In this document: in pieces, positions 17,662 through 25,694 of the stretch
Layout of the letters: each line of letters begins with the position of its first letter
Position numbering within the stretch: position 1 is the stretch's first letter
From: Motiliproteus sp965230735
GTDB taxonomy: Bacteria > Pseudomonadota > Gammaproteobacteria > Pseudomonadales > Balneatricaceae
Length of the DNA stretch: 64,000 bases
Direction of reading: 5' to 3'
Assembly: GCF_965230735.1 (NCBI RefSeq)
Contig: NZ_OZ246016.1
Coordinates: 3,472,001-3,536,000 of the forward strand
Notes under the pieces: model-generated
What the model was told of the DNA's origin: nothing
Databases searched by the model: none
The model's input: the letters and a program-made list of their open reading frames with translations, nothing else
Made by a program: the position numbers and the translations under genes

Positions 17662-17925
17662 ATGGATCGAATCTTTGCCATCGTCAACCTGGATGACGTA
17701 TCCGGAGTGGTCAATGCGGCCGGACAAGCGGTGATCAATAGCGCCCGTCACTCGCTGGATGGCACCCAGCTGGTGCTGGACTTCAACCATCATCGCGCCA
17801 CCATTGACGGATTGTTTCTGCCTGGTACGGATGTGGATGCGGTGATCGCCAAATGCGAGATGCTGACCCATGCCGAAGCCCGTGCGTTGATGAAAACCCC
17901 CGGCTGGGATCCAGGTGAAATCTGA
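17662..17925 (+). CDS. Hypothetical 87-residue phage protein
   Basis: A short protein with a mixed alpha/beta pattern and no motif I recognise. It is coupled to the next gene by a one-base overlap (17925) and lies in the fibre operon, so it may be a partner or chaperone of the repeat-bearing protein. The start at ATG 17662 has a weak site (GGCGGG). Confidence 0.6.
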   Translation: MDRIFAIVNLDDVSGVVNAAGQAVINSARHSLDGTQLVLDFNHHRATIDGLFLPGTDVDAVIAKCEMLTHAEARALMKTPGWDPGEI

Positions 17926-19364
17926 TGGCCTACGCGCTGCAGTTTGATGGCGTCAACGACTATGTTGATATCGATGTGCCCTTGGCTCACTCCGAGGGCA
18001 GTGGCTACGATGCCGAGTTTGAAATCGTGTTCAAAGCCACCGATGCAACGTCTTGGCTTCGACCGACCTCGATGGTGAAATCCGGCTCCTATGCCGACCG
18101 GATTCTGGCCAATCAGGATTCAAAAACCTTCCGTGTGTATCGGGGTACGTCTTACGTTTACTGGACGCTGACCGGGCTGGATTTCACCGAGTTTCACAGA
18201 TTCACCATCCGAGTACTGCCCGGTACCGGTAAGCTGATAGAACTGCTGGTGGATGGCGTCAGCCAAGGCACCAAAACCCAGTCAAGTGCAGGGCTGGGCA
18301 ACTTCGGGGTATTGGGGGCCAGTTCCGGCGTATACAGCGCCCTGCAGATTCAGTACGCCAAGTTCACCGACAGTCTCGATTCAGCCAATGATCGCTTCTA
18401 CGATGCTCGATCGACCAGTAGCGGTTCGCTGTTGCCTGAAACCACGGCCAACGCCGGTGATGCACCGCTAATTGGTTTCCCAACCGACGATATTCAATGG
18501 GTAGATATCGGCGGTGGAGGCGGCAGCCCCGACCCCATCACCACCCTCCCCACTGCCGTCACCATCAGCCCCACCACCGCACTGATCCACCGTATCAACC
18601 AGGTGGCGGTGCAGTCGTCCGCTGTGGGCGTCAGCCCGGGAGCTGCCCTGATCAACCGGGCCAACCCGATCAGCGCAAACATTGCAGCGGTGACGGTGAG
18701 CCCGACGGATGCCCAGATCGATCGGGTGAATACCGTCACTGCCCAGCCGTCGGCCGTTGTGGCCAGCGCCCAGGCGGCGGTGATCAACCGCGTTAACCAG
18801 ATCACCAGCCAGCCAACCGCGGTGGCGATCACGCCACAGAATGCCCTGATCACCCAGGGGCGGTTGGTGGTTGCGATTCCGGCCACTGTGGCCATCAGCC
18901 CCACCGATACCCAAATCGATCGAATCAACCAGATCACCGCGGTCCCGACGGCGGTCAACGTCAGCCCGCAGAATGCACTGATCAGCCAGGGACGGTTGAT
19001 CACCCTACTGCCGACGGCGGTGGCGGTGGCCCCCATAGCTGCCCTGATCGATCGGGTCAATCAGATCACCGCCATTCCGACCCTGGTGGCCGTGGCCACT
19101 ACCGATGCACTCCTGGTCCCCAGCCATGCCCTGGCAGTGCTGCCGGCATCCGTCACGGTCAGCCCCACCGATGCCCAGATTGACCGGGTCAACCGCATCC
19201 AGCTGCTGCCGGCGTCCATCGCCATCACGCCCACCCCGACCACTGTCGGCCAACCGACGATCCAACGCCGTCGGATTCTTACCGGTGCGCGGATCTCCGA
19301 GCCCGGTGGTGTGGTTGGTCGCTGGAGCAACCCCGGCACCACCATCAAACTCCGTTTTCAATAG
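17925..19364 (+). CDS. Tail protein with LamG-like domain and ten 22-residue repeats
   Basis: 479 residues. Residues 1-195 form a concanavalin/LamG-like domain (ALQFDGVNDYVDI at the start), suggesting sugar binding. After a Gly-rich hinge, residues 209-428 are ten consecutive repeats of exactly 22 residues with the pattern P(T/S)AVxxSPxxAxIxRxNxIxx, followed by a partial eleventh and a basic C-terminus (QPTIQRRRILTGARISE). The regular length and alternating hydrophobics suggest a repetitive beta structure or a fibre shaft. The LamG-like head would make it a candidate receptor-binding tip, though this is inference. Confidence 0.75.
   Translation: MAYALQFDGVNDYVDIDVPLAHSEGSGYDAEFEIVFKATDATSWLRPTSMVKSGSYADRILANQDSKTFRVYRGTSYVYWTLTGLDFTEFHRFTIRVLPGTGKLIELLVDGVSQGTKTQSSAGLGNFGVLGASSGVYSALQIQYAKFTDSLDSANDRFYDARSTSSGSLLPETTANAGDAPLIGFPTDDIQWVDIGGGGGSPDPITTLPTAVTISPTTALIHRINQVAVQSSAVGVSPGAALINRANPISANIAAVTVSPTDAQIDRVNTVTAQPSAVVASAQAAVINRVNQITSQPTAVAITPQNALITQGRLVVAIPATVAISPTDTQIDRINQITAVPTAVNVSPQNALISQGRLITLLPTAVAVAPIAALIDRVNQITAIPTLVAVATTDALLVPSHALAVLPASVTVSPTDAQIDRVNRIQLLPASIAITPTPTTVGQPTIQRRRILTGARISEPGGVVGRWSNPGTTIKLRFQ
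18549..19208 (+). repeat. Ten tandem 66-bp coding repeats
   Basis: Ten in-frame units of 66 bases encode ten 22-residue repeats with no length variation. Units differ in sequence, but several alternate in type: SPTDAQIDRVN-type and TPQNALITQGR-type units interleave. A partial unit begins at 19209. Confidence 0.85.
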
Positions 19365-19373
19365 AGGCCCGCC

Positions 19374-19715
19374 ATGAAGCCTATCGCCAACACCACCGAC
19401 CACAGCTTCAACCTGGGCTTTGAGGTCGAGATTGATCTCACCGGGTTCACCGAACTGCGCTTCGGCCTGCGCCGCCCCGACAGCAACAGCTACCACTTTC
19501 GCACCTTGCCCCCCAGCAGCTGGAATGAGCTGCAGGCGGGGGATGTGTTGGATGTGCTGATCGAGCCCGGTGATTTCACCGTACCGGGGCGCTACAAATG
19601 CCAGGTGTTCGGCCGCGAGGTGCGCGACGGCACCGAAGTGCGCAGCCGATCGTCGGAGCCGGTGAGCTTTGAAGTGGGTGGCGTTATTGCGCCTGATCCT
19701 TGGGCTTTAGATTAG
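19374..19715 (+). CDS. Hypothetical beta-rich tail protein
   Basis: 113 residues, predicted beta-sandwich-like (LGFEVEIDLTGFTELRFGL, GRYKCQVFGREV). The pattern resembles small Ig-like or baseplate upper proteins, but I do not recognise a family. It ends the fibre operon. Its last 32 bases overlap the end of the convergent gene on the minus strand. Confidence 0.62.
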   Translation: MKPIANTTDHSFNLGFEVEIDLTGFTELRFGLRRPDSNSYHFRTLPPSSWNELQAGDVLDVLIEPGDFTVPGRYKCQVFGREVRDGTEVRSRSSEPVSFEVGGVIAPDPWALD

Positions 19716-20418
19716 CGGATCTAGGCACGGAGTGAAGCACTACGTTGATATCGGGCTGAGTCTCAACGGCCTGTTGCAGCTTCAGTAATACCGCTTCCAA
19801 GCGCTGTAACTGTTTAGTATCGAGTTTGATCGAATCAGGTGCTGGTGTGGCTAAGACGGCTTCTAGTTGCTGGAACTGTACCGCATCAAGACGAAGAGTT
19901 TCTGGAGGCTCCGTTGATAATAGATTTGTAAGCTGATGGTACTGATCGACATCCAGTCGGATCGAAGATGAAAGTTGCCAGGCAGTAGTGAAGATCGAAA
20001 TCAGGATGGAGGCTAAAACCGCCAACTGTGCTACCTGGAGAGACTTACTGGATTGTTCTTGAGCGATAACGGAATTCTGATTTGCTTGTCGCGCCGTTTC
20101 TCGGGCCAGCTTCAACTCACGATACTCGATAAGCCGAAAATAGTACTCTGCTTTGAGACTAGTAGGCTGATCAAAATAAACACACTTATTATTCAAGATA
20201 TGCTCATGCAAATTTCTATATGTTGAGGGTTCAAATGAATAGCTCTCAATAAAAATACGACGAAGAGAGATCGCCGGTGTGTGATTCCAATCTTCTCCAT
20301 TCCATAGATTATCTAAAGCAGCGTCAGCTAACATTTCACGACAGCTCACCTGCCGATCATGCATCCGCTCCCCATACTCCAGCAGCCAGATAAACAGCGT
20401 CTGTTCTTCCTGATTCAT
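19684..20418 (-). CDS. Membrane-anchored accessory protein with three 22-residue repeats
   Basis: 244 residues from ATG 20418, chosen because GGAGG lies 7 bases upstream; a TTG 18 bases before is less likely. Lower GC than its neighbours and opposite to the late genes, which marks it as acquired cargo. The N-terminal 110 residues are soluble (FIWLLEYGERMHDRQVSC), then a TM segment near residues 130-148 (VAQLAVLASILISIFTTAW). Three exact 22-residue repeats follow (about 152-217): SIRLDVDQYHQLTNLL, TLRLDAVQFQQLEAVL and SIKLDTKQLQRLEAVL. No known domain. The slot between fibre genes and FI is where P2 relatives carry exclusion genes such as Z/fun. Confidence 0.72.
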   Translation of the reverse strand: MNQEEQTLFIWLLEYGERMHDRQVSCREMLADAALDNLWNGEDWNHTPAISLRRIFIESYSFEPSTYRNLHEHILNNKCVYFDQPTSLKAEYYFRLIEYRELKLARETARQANQNSVIAQEQSSKSLQVAQLAVLASILISIFTTAWQLSSSIRLDVDQYHQLTNLLSTEPPETLRLDAVQFQQLEAVLATPAPDSIKLDTKQLQRLEAVLLKLQQAVETQPDINVVLHSVPRSANLKPKDQAQ

Positions 20419-20453
20419 CACGGGCCTCCGTTCCAAAAGCCCGCAGTCTACCC

Positions 20454-20513
20454 GGTATAACCGCCCCGTACATCCTGCCCCGCTCTACCCGCGCGCGCGC
20501 GTTGTGCATCATC
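20454..20513 (+). promoter_or_regulatory. Late-promoter element C (head of the FI operon)
   Basis: GGTATA (20454) - N8 - GTACA (20468-20472), 17 bases, (CG)6 at 20490-20501, five bases, CATCATCG (20507-20514). It is nearly superimposable on element B. It lies about 90 bases before FI, the position of P2's F late promoter. Confidence 0.72.
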
Positions 20514-20560
20514 GACTCCATCGCACCGTCAACCTCGCAGGACATGCAGGAGAAGAAACC

Positions 20561-21733
20561 ATGCCAGCCGATTACCATCACGGCGTTCGCGTCATTGAGA
20601 TCAACGAGGGCACCCGCCCGATTCGTACCGTTTCCACCTCCGTGGTTGGCCTGGTTGCAACGGCCGATGATGCCGATGCCACCTATTTCCCACTCGATAA
20701 GCCAGTGCTGATCACCAATGTGCTGGAAGCGCTGGGCAAGGCCGGCACCACCGGCACCCTGGCCAAGGCCCTGGATGCCATCGCCGATCAGACCAAACCG
20801 GTCTGTGTGGTGGTCCGGGTGGCCGAAGGGGTCGACGAAGCCGCCACCAATACCAATGTGATCGGTGAGGTCACCGCCGGCGGCCAATATACCGGCCTTA
20901 AGGCGCTGCTGGCTGCCGAAGCCCAGGTTGGCGTCAAACCCCGGATTCTGGGCTGCCCGGGACTGGATACCCTGCCGGTGGCCACCGAGCTGGCCGGTAT
21001 CGCCCAGAGCCTGCGGGGATTCGCTTATATCAGCGCCTGGGGCGCCGCCACCAAAGAGGACGCCGTTACCTACCGCGACAACTTCAGCCAGCGTGAGCTG
21101 ATGGTGATCTGGCCCGACTTTGTCGGCTGGGATACCGTCGCCAATGCCGAATCCACCTTCTGGGCCACCGCCCGAGCGCTGGGCCTGCGCGCCAAGATCG
21201 ACCAGCAGACCGGCTGGCACAAGACCCTGTCCAATGTTGGCGTCAATGGCGTCACCGGCTTGAGCCAGGATGTGGACTGGGATCTGCAGAACCCGGGCAC
21301 CGCCGCCGGCCACCTGAACGAAAACGAAGTCACCACGGTCATCAACAAGCAGGGCTTCCGCTTCTGGGGCTCACGTACCTGCAGCGACGACCCGCTGTTT
21401 GCATTTGAGAACTACACCCGCACCGCCCAGGTACTGGCCGACACCATCGCCGAGGCCCATCTGTGGGCGATCGACAAGCCGATGCACCCGTCATTAGCCC
21501 GCGACATTATCGAAGGGGTCAACGCCAAATTCCGTGAGTTGCGGGCCAAGGGTTACATCATCGACGGCAAGGCCTGGTTTGATGACACCGTCAACAGCAA
21601 GGACACCCAGAAGGCCGGCAAGCTGTATATCGATTACGACTACACCCCGGTGCCGCCGCTGGAAAACCTGATGTTCCAACAGCGTATCACTGACCGTTAC
21701 CTGGTGGACTTTGCCGCCCAGGTTAACGGCTAA
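20561..21733 (+). CDS. FI: Contractile tail sheath protein (P2 gpFI family)
   Basis: 390 residues from ATG 20561, with AGGAGAAG upstream. Signatures are YHHGVRVIEINEGTRPI, VSTSVVGLVATADDAD, LGCPGLDT and NVGVNGVTGLSQDVDWDLQ. The protein polymerises around the tube and contracts on infection. It heads the FI-FII-E-E'-T-U-D operon. Confidence 0.96.
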   Translation: MPADYHHGVRVIEINEGTRPIRTVSTSVVGLVATADDADATYFPLDKPVLITNVLEALGKAGTTGTLAKALDAIADQTKPVCVVVRVAEGVDEAATNTNVIGEVTAGGQYTGLKALLAAEAQVGVKPRILGCPGLDTLPVATELAGIAQSLRGFAYISAWGAATKEDAVTYRDNFSQRELMVIWPDFVGWDTVANAESTFWATARALGLRAKIDQQTGWHKTLSNVGVNGVTGLSQDVDWDLQNPGTAAGHLNENEVTTVINKQGFRFWGSRTCSDDPLFAFENYTRTAQVLADTIAEAHLWAIDKPMHPSLARDIIEGVNAKFRELRAKGYIIDGKAWFDDTVNSKDTQKAGKLYIDYDYTPVPPLENLMFQQRITDRYLVDFAAQVNG

Positions 21734-21773
21734 GCCCGTCCGGCAACCCGACAACTGATAGAGGAGCCAGACC

Positions 21774-22286
21774 ATGGCACTGCCCCGCAAACTGAAAAAC
21801 ATCAACCTGTTTAACGACGGTAACTCCTACGTCGGCCAGATCGACGAAGTGGTGCTGCCGGTGTTGACCCGCATGATGGAGGAGTACCGCGCCGGCGGGA
21901 TGAACGCCCCCATCGACATCGATCAAGGCATGGAAAAACTGACCATGGAGTGGACCGCCGGCGGCCTGATGGACGATGTCCTGAAGCAGTTTGGTATCAC
22001 TGCCCATGACGGTGTGATGCTGCGCTTTGCCGGATCTTACCAGCGCGAAGACAGCAGCCAGGTGGACGCGGTTGAGATTGTCACCCGCGGCCGTCATACC
22101 GGCATCGACATGGGTACCGCCAAGACCGGCGAAGGAAGCCCGATGAAGGTCACTTCCAGCCTCAGCTACTACAAGCTGACCATCAACGGCGAAGAGGTGA
22201 TCGAGATCGATGTGGTCAACATGATCGAGAAGATCGACGGCGTTGATCGACTAGCCGACCACCGCAAGGCTATCGGCATCGCCTAA
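21774..22286 (+). CDS. FII: Tail tube protein (P2 gpFII family)
   Basis: 170 residues (P2 about 172). Signatures are MALPRKLKNINLFNDGNSY, EYRAGGMNAPIDIDQGMEKL and VTSSLSYYKLTINGEEVIEID. It forms the inner tube. GAGGAG precedes ATG 21774. Confidence 0.96.
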   Translation: MALPRKLKNINLFNDGNSYVGQIDEVVLPVLTRMMEEYRAGGMNAPIDIDQGMEKLTMEWTAGGLMDDVLKQFGITAHDGVMLRFAGSYQREDSSQVDAVEIVTRGRHTGIDMGTAKTGEGSPMKVTSSLSYYKLTINGEEVIEIDVVNMIEKIDGVDRLADHRKAIGIA

Positions 22287-22302
22287 TCCCCCGATTCGCC
22301 CG

Positions 22303-22318
22303 ACCGGCCCTGGCCGGT
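22303..22318 (+). other. Hairpin between tube and chaperone genes
   Basis: ACCGGCC / GGCCGGT with a two-base loop, extendable by flanking CCC/GGG. There is no T-run. It probably lowers transcript or translation of the chaperone genes relative to the abundant sheath and tube. Confidence 0.4.
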
Positions 22319-22358
22319 TTGGGCACTCCCCCAACGCACTACCCGTGGACGCAAAACG

Positions 22359-22658
22359 ATGACTAAACCCGACAACAGCTTTGAACTGGACAGCCCGATC
22401 ACCCAGGGCGAAAAGACCATCGACAAACTCACCCTGCGCAAGCCTGCCAGCGGTGAACTTCGTGGCCTGAGCCTGACCGCCATCCTGCAGATGGAGGTGA
22501 ACGAACTGCAAAAACTGCTACCCCGTATCAGCTCGCCGACCCTGACTGAGCAGCACGTTGCCGAGATGGACCCGGCCGATCTGATTCAGGCGGGGGGCAT
22601 CATTGCCGGTTTTTTCGTGCCGAAGGCGAAGCAGGAACAAACCTCCCTGACTGCGTAG
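22359..22658 (+). CDS. E: Tail assembly chaperone (P2 gpE family)
   Basis: 99 residues. gpE binds the tape measure during tail assembly. Signatures are LDSPITQGEKTIDKLTLRKP and ELRGLSLTAILQMEV. A T TTT TTC heptamer lies in frame at 22610-22616 near its end and allows a -1 shift into the E' frame. Confidence 0.93.
   Translation: MTKPDNSFELDSPITQGEKTIDKLTLRKPASGELRGLSLTAILQMEVNELQKLLPRISSPTLTEQHVAEMDPADLIQAGGIIAGFFVPKAKQEQTSLTA
22610..22616 (+). other. Programmed -1 frameshift site joining E to E'
   Basis: The heptamer T TTT TTC is in the X XXY YYZ register of gene E. From the slip, the -1 frame is open through the E' start (22667 is 51 bases, 17 codons, past 22616) to TGA 22781-22783, giving a fused E+E' of about 141 residues. 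P2 uses T TTT TTG at the same place. Confidence 0.85.
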
Positions 22659-22666
22659 AGGAAGCG

Positions 22667-22783
22667 ATGGCCGATATCGCCGTGGTGTTCCACTGGCGAC
22701 CGGCCGATATGGACCCGATGCCACTTGCCGAACTGGCCCGCTGGCGTGACAAGGCCCGGGTGCGTTTTGGAGCTGATGATTGA
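22667..22783 (+). CDS. GpE' small tail protein (PF06528 type)
   Basis: 38 residues: MADIAVVFHWRPADMDPMP, then LAELARWRDKARVRFGADD. This is the typical GpE'-family sequence. It has its own GAGGAAG site, so it could be made alone, but it is mainly expected as the C-terminal part of the E+E' frameshift product, as in P2 and lambda G/GT. Confidence 0.88.
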   Translation: MADIAVVFHWRPADMDPMPLAELARWRDKARVRFGADD

Positions 22784-22831
22784 GATTTGCTATGATGAAC
22801 CCAACCACAGCCACCACCCGGAGCCAATCCC

Positions 22832-22954
22832 ATGGATGTCCTGATCTGGACAATCGCGATTATCGCCAGCCTCAGTTTGATCGGCTGCGTGATCGGTATG
22901 GGCGAGTTGCTGGCGTCCGTCGTTCGTTCTCTGCGGACAACCCCCCACGACTAA
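22832..22954 (+). CDS. 40-residue single-TM protein
   Basis: ATG 22832 with GGAG 9 bases upstream, stop TAA 22952-22954. The sequence is one hydrophobic helix (LIWTIAIIASLSLIGCVIGM) with a short basic tail. It lies between E' and the tape measure gene, where P2 has nothing comparable. Coding looks real from site and codon use; function unknown. Confidence 0.5.
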   Translation: MDVLIWTIAIIASLSLIGCVIGMGELLASVVRSLRTTPHD

Positions 22955-23006
22955 CCCCGGTTTACCCTTGCTATAACACCACCGGCCTCCTGCAGGAGGT
23001 GCAGTC

Positions 23007-25244
23007 ATGAGTCGTGATCTACGCCTGCAGCTGATCCTGGATATCGTCGAGAAGGCCAGCGCCCCGCTGCGCAAGGTGGACAAATCCGCCGGTGCGACCG
23101 CCGACACCCTCAAGCAGACTCGTGACCAACTCAAGCAGCTGCAGCGCCAGCAAAAGGATGTGTCCAGTTTCCGGGAGCTGCAACGTGCCACCAAACAGAA
23201 CCGCAGCGAGTTTGCCCAGGCCACCGAAGTCAGCAAGCGCTTGAAGCGGCAGTTGGAAGCCACCGAAAACCCCACCAAGAAACTCACCCGTGAACATGAA
23301 CGCGCGGCCCGTCGGGTGGAGCAGCTGAAAAGCAAACAGATCGGCTATCTGAAGACCTTGAAGGATTCGCGCGCCAAGCTGGAGCAGGCCGGCGTGAGCA
23401 CTCGCAAGCTGGCCGACTACCAGAAACAGCTGGACAGGCGCACCCAGCAGGCCAGCGAGTCGCTGGAGAAACAGAAACGCCACCTCACCGAACTGGCCAA
23501 CAAACAGAAGCGCCTGGCCCAACTCAAGGGCAATCTGGACCGCGCCCGCAACGGCGGCATGATTGCCGGTGCCCACGGGGCTGCGGGTGTGTTTGCCGGT
23601 CAACGGATGCTGTCGGGGATGGCGGGTGCAGTCATGCCCGGTATCGAGTTTGACGCATCGATGAGCCGGGTACAGGCACTGACCCGGATGGGCAAGGACG
23701 ACCCGGCCATGCAGGCGCTGCGTGATCAGGCCCGGGATCTGGGTGCCAATACCAGCTTTACCGCCACCGATGCCGCCGGCGGCCAGGGATTTCTGGCGAT
23801 GGCGGGCTTTACACCCCAGGCGATCAAAGCAGCGATGCCGGGCATGCTCGATCTGGCCAAGGCGGCGGGCCAGGATATCGCCACCACCGCCGATCTGGGC
23901 TCCAATATCCTGTCGGGCTTTAACCTGCAGGCAGACCAGATGGGCCGCGTGGGTGACATTCTCACCGGCACCTTTACCCGTTCCAACACCAACCTGCAGA
24001 TGCTGGGTGACACCATGTCCTATGTGGCCCCGGTGGCGTCGGGGTTGGGTAGCGACCTGGAAGAGGTGGCCGCCATGGCCGGTAAGCTGGGCGACGAAGG
24101 TATTCAGGGTAGCCAGGCCGGTACCGCATTGCGGGCCATCTACTCCCGTCTGGCCGCCCCCACCAAACAATCGGCTCAGATGCTGGCCGAGCTGAGCATT
24201 GCTACCAAGGATGCCAACGGCAACCTGCGCCCGATGGCCGACATGCTGGAAGAGTTGCACCAGGCCACCGAAGCGATGGGCGATACCCAGCGGGCCGAGA
24301 TCTTCAAGCAGCTGGCTGGCGAGGAGGCATTCAGCGGGCTGTCGGTGTTGGTTAAACAGGCCGGCAGCGGTGAGCTGCAAACTCTGATCAAATCCCTGCG
24401 CGAGGCCAACGGCGAAGCGGCCAAAACCGCCGATGTGATGGGCGACAATGCCCGCGGCGACCTCAACGCACTGGCATCAGTCTGGCAAGATCTGGGCATC
24501 CAGATCGAAACCACCAACGACGGCCCGATCCGTGAGCTGATCCAGAACACCACCGAGATGGTCCGCGGTTGGCGCACCTGGGCAGCCGAGAACCAGGAAA
24601 CCGTTGCCATGCTGATCAAATGGGGAGCCATCCTAGGCGTGACTGTCACGGTGCTGGGTGCACTTGGCATCGCCCTGGGCGGTACCGTGATCTTTATGGG
24701 GGGCTTTATCAAAAGCCTGATGTTTGTTGGCCCGCTGCTGATGAAGCTGATTCCGGTGGTCAAAGGCTTATCGTTGATGCTGATGGCCAACCCAATCGCC
24801 TTGGCCGTGGCCGGCGTTGCGGCGTTGGCGGTGGCAATCTACAGCTACTGGGACGAGATCAAGGCCCTGTTTGGTGGTGCGGTTGACTGGATGAGCGAAG
24901 TGGGCGGCGACATTATCAACGCCCTGATCGACGGCGTGCTAAACCACTTTAAGCGACTCAAAGACAGCTTTTTGAAAGTGGCCAACTACGTCCGGGGCTT
25001 GTTTGGTGGGCTGTTCGGAGGCGACAGCAGCACCCCGGCCAAGCAGGTGGCAATCGACACCCGCCAGCCGTTGCAGTCACCCCAGGCGGCCGCGGCTGGC
25101 GGCCCATCGGTGGGGCAGATTGTGATCAACGCCGCCCCGGGCATGGACGAGCAGACGCTGGCGAGACTGGTGGGCCAGGAGCTCGACCGCCGCACCCGTG
25201 GCGCCCAGGCCCGGCGCCGCTCCTCCCTGCGAGATAACGACTAA
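23007..25244 (+). CDS. T: Tail tape measure protein (P2 gpT family)
   Basis: 745 residues, strong GCAGGAGG site. A coiled coil covers residues about 15-175 (KQTRDQLKQLQRQQKD). Then comes the TP901-like tape measure core (FTATDAAGGQGFLAMAGFTPQAIKAA as two adjoining blocks; GSQAGTALRAIYSRLAAPT) and two hydrophobic stretches near 535-610. The length sets tail length, so the tail should be slightly shorter than that of P2 (815 residues). Confidence 0.95.
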   Translation: MSRDLRLQLILDIVEKASAPLRKVDKSAGATADTLKQTRDQLKQLQRQQKDVSSFRELQRATKQNRSEFAQATEVSKRLKRQLEATENPTKKLTREHERAARRVEQLKSKQIGYLKTLKDSRAKLEQAGVSTRKLADYQKQLDRRTQQASESLEKQKRHLTELANKQKRLAQLKGNLDRARNGGMIAGAHGAAGVFAGQRMLSGMAGAVMPGIEFDASMSRVQALTRMGKDDPAMQALRDQARDLGANTSFTATDAAGGQGFLAMAGFTPQAIKAAMPGMLDLAKAAGQDIATTADLGSNILSGFNLQADQMGRVGDILTGTFTRSNTNLQMLGDTMSYVAPVASGLGSDLEEVAAMAGKLGDEGIQGSQAGTALRAIYSRLAAPTKQSAQMLAELSIATKDANGNLRPMADMLEELHQATEAMGDTQRAEIFKQLAGEEAFSGLSVLVKQAGSGELQTLIKSLREANGEAAKTADVMGDNARGDLNALASVWQDLGIQIETTNDGPIRELIQNTTEMVRGWRTWAAENQETVAMLIKWGAILGVTVTVLGALGIALGGTVIFMGGFIKSLMFVGPLLMKLIPVVKGLSLMLMANPIALAVAGVAALAVAIYSYWDEIKALFGGAVDWMSEVGGDIINALIDGVLNHFKRLKDSFLKVANYVRGLFGGLFGGDSSTPAKQVAIDTRQPLQSPQAAAAGGPSVGQIVINAAPGMDEQTLARLVGQELDRRTRGAQARRRSSLRDND

Positions 25245-25265
25245 CCCCAGCAATAGGAGAGCACC

Positions 25266-25694
25266 ATGCTGATGACCCTTGGCCTGTTTGTCTGGGGCCT
25301 GGATTCCGCCTGCTACCAGGAGCTATCACGGCAAACCCAGTGGCGACACGCCAGCAGCAGCCGGGTGGGAAAGCGCCCTGCCAACCAGTTCGCCGGCCTC
25401 GGTGACGACACCATGACGCTAACCGGTTGGATCGCCCCGGAGCTGGCCGGCAGCCGCTTGTCTCTGGAGGAATTGCGCATGATGGGCGACAAGGGCAACC
25501 CCTACCCGCTGGTGACCGGCAACGGTGAAGTACTGGGCCTGTGGATCCTGACCGCCCTGAACGAGGGACAATCGCTGTTCTATCCCAACGGCGAACCGCG
25601 GCGGATCTCGTTTAACCTGAGCCTCAAACGGGTGGATGATGACCAGATCGATCGGGTCGGCTTGATCACCAATCCCCGGGAGCTGCTGCAATGA
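25266..25694 (+). CDS. U: Tail protein (P2 gpU family)
   Basis: 142 residues. Signatures are MLMTLGLFVWGLDSACYQEL, HASSSRVGKRPANQF and FYPNGEPRRISFNLSLKRVD. It contributes to the tail tip. It overlaps the start of D by 4 bases. Confidence 0.94.
   Translation: MLMTLGLFVWGLDSACYQELSRQTQWRHASSSRVGKRPANQFAGLGDDTMTLTGWIAPELAGSRLSLEELRMMGDKGNPYPLVTGNGEVLGLWILTALNEGQSLFYPNGEPRRISFNLSLKRVDDDQIDRVGLITNPRELLQ

Noticed and set aside
22780..23010. 76-codon plus-strand frame between E' and T
   Set aside because: Overlaps a 40-codon frame with a better start site and a clear membrane helix; the longer frame has Arg/Pro-rich, non-protein-like composition.
23019..24380. 453-codon minus-strand frame opposite the tape measure gene
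   Set aside because: Antisense shadow of gpT, a well-supported tail protein.
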